64,000 bases of DNA from Cordia subcordata. Its lineage: Eukaryota; Streptophyta; Magnoliopsida; Boraginales; Cordiaceae. The stretch covers positions 12,695,001 through 12,759,000 of the forward strand of contig JAPTOF010000007.1 in assembly GCA_028554755.1 (NCBI GenBank), written 5' to 3'. A program made the position numbers and the translations under genes. Shown here in pieces: positions 58,701 through 64,000 of the stretch (position 1 is its first letter; each line of letters opens with the position of its first letter). The notes beneath the pieces were generated by a model. That model saw nothing but the letters and a program-made list of their open reading frames with translations, was not told where the DNA came from and searched no databases.

Positions 58701-60056
58701 GCTTTACCAATCGCACTCGGCGAGGTGGTATGCATCATTCTTTCATACTTCATGTTGCTACTAGCTCACCTAGCATTTGAATCCTTCAGGTTGAAGAGCT
58801 ATTAGGGAATGAATTAAAGGGACGCAATTTAGGGGTCGTTTAAATTAGCTTTTTTGAAAGTGCTTTTTTTTATTTTTTAAGAAAATACTTTTTTGAGTAA
58901 TTAAAAATTCTGATTTTTAAAAAAAATTATATTTTTGAGCTTTTTTTTTAGAGTTTCAGCATTTTTAGACGTCAAGTTAAATAGTTATTACAAAAATAAT
59001 ATATTTTATCAAGCACAAAATGTGTTTTATTGAAAAAAATCAATCCAAAACTCACCCTTAATCCAGCTCTCGCTTGGTTCAATCCCATATGCATGTCAAA
59101 TTCACACTCTGCTCTCCAATATCTTGCATGTCAAAGTAAAATAGAGTGCATGTCTTTTGATTAATACCACATGTCTTTCTCCCATGAATTTTTTCCTTCC
59201 AAAGGAATATTGACTCTACGACTTTTCAATTATTTCCTTTCTGTTTGTACCTAACTCCCTTATATTGAAAATCATACATAAAAAGAATGGTTAGTATAAA
59301 AAACTTATCAAAAATCGATTTTATAAAAAGATATTTAAGTTCTATTCTGGTATAGATGGTCAAGATCTATATAAATATTTAAGTAAAATTCATGTTTATA
59401 TCTTTTAATATCATATGTTGTAATTCTATCAATTCTTTTCGAAAAATGAGTTAAACTCTTAATGAATATATTATTATCTTTTATTGCTTTCCTTTTTCTA
59501 GATCAAATTCTAAACTAATTTTACTTTTCTAATTTAAAATTCAATTACTGGAAAAAAATTATAAAAAACATGATTAGTATGAAAAACTTGCAAAATATTA
59601 AATTAAAAAAAAAGAAGTATACAGGATGAAAAATGACTAAGACATTAAAAGAATTCATTTATCTCTTCAATTGCATGAGCTAAAATCTACTGATATTAAT
59701 AGTAATGTTTTTGGTGGCTCATTCGTCCTTTGACGTATTAAGAATTCATGTAGTCTCACATATATCACATATAAGGAAAAAAAGTGAATAAGTGATGTAT
59801 AACAATACTCTAACATTATCAAAAACCTTGCGGTCAAGTAGTATGTCTCTCTCCTTTAATGTAAGTGATCTTGAATTAATTTTCACCGCTTGCATGTAAT
59901 CGACCTTTGACTCCCTAGAAAAAGAAAAGTACTCTAACATTGAAACGCGAATCATCCTTTGCAGATACAATGGAACAAAAGAGAGAATCTCGGCTCGAAA
60001 CGAGGCCGGCGAGCAACAATCAAGAGATGCAACTGCCAGAAGACTGGACTTATTGA
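55786..60056 (+). CDS. Conserved plant protein of unknown function, five exons, 321 aa
   Basis: Exons 55786-56055, 56198-56365, 56613-56928, 58605-58724 and 59965-60056 join in frame, with GT..AG at every border and codon phases 0, 0, 1, 1. Exon 1 has an acidic Ser-rich start with STPFGSELGSTETESEGEDF and LAELTRQMANYMLDDDDEEE. Exon 3 has KYLRLGKRTEMMSELVEQSK, a short Gln run, and a Gly-rich part with IRAVFLRGSGSRT and GGTGVFLPRV. Exon 4 reads GCSTVLIPARVLQALESHF, and the protein ends LPEDWTY. I recognise this as a plant-specific family of nuclear-looking, unfolded proteins without an established role, and no symbol is assigned. No membrane segment or signal peptide. The start at 55786 gives 13 extra residues over the next ATG (55825, MLRKGFDESS), either of which may be used. 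No damage is seen, so this is the one clearly intact gene of the window. Confidence 0.85.
56929..58604 (+). other. Intron 3 of the five-exon gene (1676 bp)
   Basis: GTATGTTTC donor, and an acceptor after a T-rich tract (TTTTTTTTTTTGGTGAAG). AT-rich, with an A-run at 57160-57176. The frame at 58237-58473 lies inside it and has no resemblance to any protein, so I treat it as non-coding. Confidence 0.75.
58725..59964 (+). other. Intron 4 of the five-exon gene (1240 bp) with a MITE
   Basis: Donor G|GTGGTATG, acceptor CCTTTGCAG. Contains the MITE at 58832-59057. The remainder is AT-rich and without other features. The alternative donor three bases downstream (GTATGC at 58728) would add one Val codon in the same frame. 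Confidence 0.72.
58832..59057. mobile_element. Tourist-like MITE in intron 4, 226 bp
   Basis: Left end GGGGTCGTTTAAATTAGCTT, right end inverted GGGTGAGTTTTGGATTG, flanked by TTA (58829-58831 and 59058-59060). Subterminal AAAGTGCTTTTTTT. The left end closely matches the ends of the Harbinger element at 27513-32374. Confidence 0.8.
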
Positions 60057-62173
60057 CTTTTTATCTACAGATAGATGCGTGCATGGGATCATTATTGCAA
60101 AAAGTTCGTTGAAATAGAGAAGTGTTTAATTAAGAAAATAATAATTTCTTTGCCATTTGTCAGTGATGGAATCTTCCTGAAAGTAGAAAAAAAAAATAAT
60201 GTGAAAGGCTGAAAACGATGTGCCTTTCATTACCCCTCATTGCCAACTGAAGCGTCAAAGTCTGAAATTGTAGAAAATAATGAAGTTGTGTGATTGTGAC
60301 ACGGGGGGAAGGAATTTTCTGTAATGAAGTCTCCTTTTGATTTGGTCTCAAAAATGTATTATGAAATGATTTTATCAAAATTCAATTGGTCGCAGAAATA
60401 AAAATATCTTCCGTGCTTGTATATTTGTTTCCATCTGATGCTTTTATGCTTGTGTCACACGTTCTTTCCCTTTTCCCCTAATTATCTTGTTAATTTTGGT
60501 AAGCAAGTTAAACCAAATCCCCCAAAACACCTAGGTAACTATATCTAAACATGTTCGTTTTGAAGAGTGAATACATTAATTAGTTCCTCCCTTGAAGTGA
60601 AAAACAAAATATTAGTTAGTTAAGGTATTGTTTATTATAAAAAAATAAAAATATCATGCATGAGTGGGTTTGTCTACATTATTATATAGATGGTAGTAAC
60701 CATATTTATATTTAAAATTGTTAAATTTTACTCATAATATAATAAAATTACGAGTAAATCAGTTATTGAATATATCAACATTTACAACGAGTTGGGTGAC
60801 AATTCACAAACGAAAAGATATTTGAGAGAAGAGAGCTCAAAATAAGATAACATAAAAGTTTCTTATTGAATAATTTATTGTCTTAACTTGTCTTTTCTGA
60901 TGAATAAACTGACAGAGTCTGGGAGTTACAGACAATCAATTCCATAATGAGATAGGAATGTTATTTCATCATGCCATCATATGACTTTTTATTGAACTTG
61001 ATTTGGCCTCATCTTTGAAGTAACAAAATACTTCATTGATCATGCGAGAATGTAAGCTATCGTGCGAAGTAACGATTTTGTTGACCCAACGAATATATGT
61101 AAAGCCAGCGTGCAGAGTCATGACGTTTTTCTTTTTTATTAGGGTCGAGTTTGTAGTCATGATTCTTGATATCCAATAGATCTGACTTTGTAGGCGTATT
61201 CAACCAAGCCAATAATATAAAATGGCTCTTCGTGGGTATGTGTCCCTTATTGAGGAAGTTGATCATAAGAAAAGTGACTCTCGTTTTGATATCATTACAC
61301 AAAAAAGAAAAAAAAAAGTAGTTTCATTATAAAAAAAACGAAGAATAGGTTATGGTTTTATTATATATATATAGGAGTTTAGGTACGTCATACATAAATA
61401 TATTGCTATGTTGAGATAATTTGTGAATGTATTTTTAGTTTGATTAATAGATGGTATAATTATAGAGTGTTAATATAAGGAGAATTTAATCTTCGAACTG
61501 TAGATAAAAAATGGTGTAGTTTTTTTTTTCTAAAATTATACAAAGGTGGTGGTTTAAAAAAGGCGATACCCATACATGCGATAGTTTTAAAATAGATGAC
61601 GCCCATACCAATGTAGTATATTATAATTTTATAAGTGAGATTTTATGATTTAAATTGTATACATTATTCTATTATAAATGTATTTTTAGTTTATAATTAC
61701 TTGATTTGGTTCATAATGTTACAATAGAAGGAAAAAGGGTACGTGGTAAAGATGTGCAGATTCTCTGTCCTATCTGTAGAACCTTATTTAGTGTATCATT
61801 TACTTTTTGGTACATAGGTTCCCAGCTCCAGGATAACTTGGATGTATAACTTCAAATGAGCGTGACTTCTTATTCTTTACTTGTATTCTTGCAGTCGACA
61901 GTCACTGGAAATCGCTATTTCCTTTCTAGCGTGGGAAATGTCATCCACCAGCTTTTAGGATATTTCGGTGTTGCAATTTGGACGTTCTGGGGATGCTTTC
62001 CATCTTTTCATTGTATATTAGTTGAGTAAATACGGTGCAAGGAATAACTATATTGTTTAATATGTTCTAGAATTATAGTTGATTCGAATAGAAATTATTC
62101 CCCCAACCTAGACAAAGTACCTTGACCTCACATCTATCAGACCTCAAATGATTCCTTAATGACGCCAGAAGAG
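60057..62173. other. 3' flank and AT-rich intergenic DNA
   Basis: The transcript end is not marked by one clear signal. Candidate poly(A) motifs are AATAATAATTT-like text near 60139 and AAATAATG near 60195. ORFs at 60160 and 60969-61302 on the minus strand are not supported. Confidence 0.5.
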
Positions 62174-62874
62174 TAGGGGTGGAATTCAGATCGGATTTTC
62201 AAATTTTTGGATATTCAAATTTTGTTGGGGAAAAAAAATATCTGATCAGATAGTGAAAGATTAGATACTTTGCCGGATATTGGATGTTCAAATTTAAATT
62301 TTTTTTGCATTCCGATTTTCAAATATTTTGCTAATTTAGAAAATGTTGGTTTGCTTATCAATTACTGATCAATTCGACAATATTGATGTAAGATCATTAC
62401 AACCACAATAAATCATAGTAAATAAAAAATAAATAAAATCAAAATTAAAATTTTAATATACAAATTATAATTCCAAAATATTCAGTTTTTAATTAATTAC
62501 CATTAAAAGAAATGAGATGGTTCAGAATGGCAATAGAAGAATCAAATCTTTTGTAGAATGCTTTTGTTCTCTTTTTTATTTGCATTCTTTCGATATTAAT
62601 GTATTATGTATTTTGTAACTTGTGTATTTATATATGTCCTAAATTAGAATATGGTGGTGAATGGTTGTATTCACTATGGAGTGGGGTGTGTGTGGTTTCT
62701 TTTTTCTGGACATTCTGATCGGATTCGCACATAAAAAATTATTCAAACTACTACCCGACATCCATTATTTTTGTCAAATATCAAACTCTTATATATATTT
62801 GAATCTGAATTTTTTATAATTTTTCCAACTGATTGGGTTTGAGTTCGGGTTCAGAACGAATATCCCCACTCCTA
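62174..62874. mobile_element. MITE-like repeat with GTAGGGGTGG ends
   Basis: Begins TAGGGGTGGAATTCAGATCGG and ends ATATCCCCACTCCTA, inverted over about 15 bases. Both halves carry text like GGATATTCAAAT and its complement. The target duplication is unclear. No coding capacity. Confidence 0.5.
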
Positions 62875-64000
62875 CAAAAGAGCACAATAGATACTCCTTT
62901 ATGGCACTAGAAACGAGTATACTCCTTTATGGTACCAAAAACGAGTTAACATCTTTAATTACTCTCCAAAAAAGGAGTATTTAAACAATAGTAGTCTTTT
63001 TTAAATAGACATTGGGCTAATGGACTGGACTAATTGTAAGGATCTTCATTTCTATATGTATTGGACATATTCTCAACATTTGGGCTTAGGTTTTTTTTCT
63101 ATTTGTTGAATAAGTTGGACTCATTTATAAGGCTTTTGTATTTTATTAAATTTTGAGTTCTTATTCTTCTGGGTGAAAAGGGTTTTGGACGGGTTTTTAT
63201 TTTACTAAAGTGTGACTTAATTAGGCATGGGCCAAATCACTTTCATAAGCTCGGCATTAATTAAGTAATCATAATTTACATATGAGGAAAAAAACTTAAA
63301 TTAATTATCTATTTAAATAAAAAATATTGAGACAATATACAAATCCGTGTATTGCATAGATATCGCACTAATAATTGAGTAAAGTTGAACCAAGCTACTT
63401 TGATATAATCGGGGTTTACTGGATGAAATATTTGACTCATTTTCGGTACATGTATCCAAAATAACTAAACTGCTAATTTGAACAACTGAATTGAGGCTAA
63501 AAAGCGAGAAAAAACATAACCAAAATTTTCAAATGATTTGGATAACCGAATTACAGAAACAAAAATTATGATGTACAAATGAAAATAAAACAGAATAAGG
63601 TGAATAATCTGGTTATTTTTGTTAACCAAAATTTACATATACTCCACAGGTAACTAAACTAAAAAACTGAATAAGCTAATTTTTAATATTCGAAACTGAA
63701 CTGAAAAATAAAACAACTGAACCAAAATTCCTTTTCGGTTCTGCTTGATTCCAATTTTAAGACACCTTTCGAAGTATGGTTTCCTCAACTCAATTTTAAG
63801 ATACCTTTCGAAATATGATTTCTTTTTAGTTGTTTCGTGGGCTCTTTTTTCTTTCCTTGAAATGCACGAGATAAATTGGAAACTTCTATTAATTATCTTT
63901 TAATTAAATAACAAAGAAAAAAGAACTCCATCTAGAAAATAAGAAAACTGGAAAACAAACGATTTGGATGCATATCCTGCATGGTAAATCGGAGTACAAG
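62875..64000. other. AT-rich intergenic DNA to the window end
   Basis: Contains a repeated word pair ACTCAATTTTAAGA(T/C)ACCTTTCGAA at about 63745-63815 and AACCGAA-type text (63530-63740) that looks like another decayed short repeat. No gene. Confidence 0.5.

Overview
The window is plant nuclear DNA, almost certainly from a flowering plant and probably a eudicot. The evidence is spliceosomal introns with GT..AG borders, plant-type Ty1/copia and Ty3/gypsy LTR retrotransposons primed by tRNA-iMet and tRNA-Asp, a PIF/Harbinger element with its Myb/SANT-like partner gene, TTA-flanked MITEs, and one ordinary five-exon plant gene. Base composition is AT-rich except for two GC-rich repeat islands. 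No bacterial, plastid or viral genome features were seen. The species cannot be named from the sequence alone.

Region 1 (1-26.3 kb) is a three-level nest. The outermost layer is an Athila-like gypsy element (element 1). Its LTRs lie at 1-1338 (cut by the window edge) and about 24.6-26.3 kb, and its broken gag-protease-RT remnants lie at 1.7-2.45 kb and 22.4-24.6 kb. A second Athila-like element (element 2) is inserted in the gag of element 1 at 2454 with target duplication CCATA. Its 5' LTR is in turn split by a complete 9.15-kb SIRE/Maximus-type copia element in reverse orientation (3728-12878). That copia element carries an uninterrupted extra 235-codon ORF downstream of pol. The 3' half of element 2, plus a slice of element 1 gag, was later tandemly duplicated as two units of about 4 kb (14637-18629 and 18630-22574). 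One LTR copy carries a filler of about 46 bp copied from the same LTR.

Region 2 (26.3-35 kb) has a GC-rich repeat, a full-length but dead PIF/Harbinger transposon (27513-32374) with both partner genes, and two Tourist-like MITEs.

Region 3 (35-52.3 kb) is older retroelement debris. It contains two decayed copia elements on opposite strands and a compact TRIM-like LTR element that contains a second copy of the GC-rich repeat. It also contains three related Athila-type LTRs (two are solo LTRs with target duplications), one large unrelated solo LTR, and a fragment of another LTR. Clusters of short palindromes lie directly upstream of the TATA-like box in LTRs of several families.

Region 4 (52.3-64 kb) is the genic part. 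A conserved plant gene of unknown function (321 codons, five exons, 55786-60056, plus strand) is reconstructed from splice sites. It has two long introns, one of which contains a MITE whose ends match the nearby Harbinger element. The flanks are AT-rich non-coding DNA with scattered MITE-like repeats.
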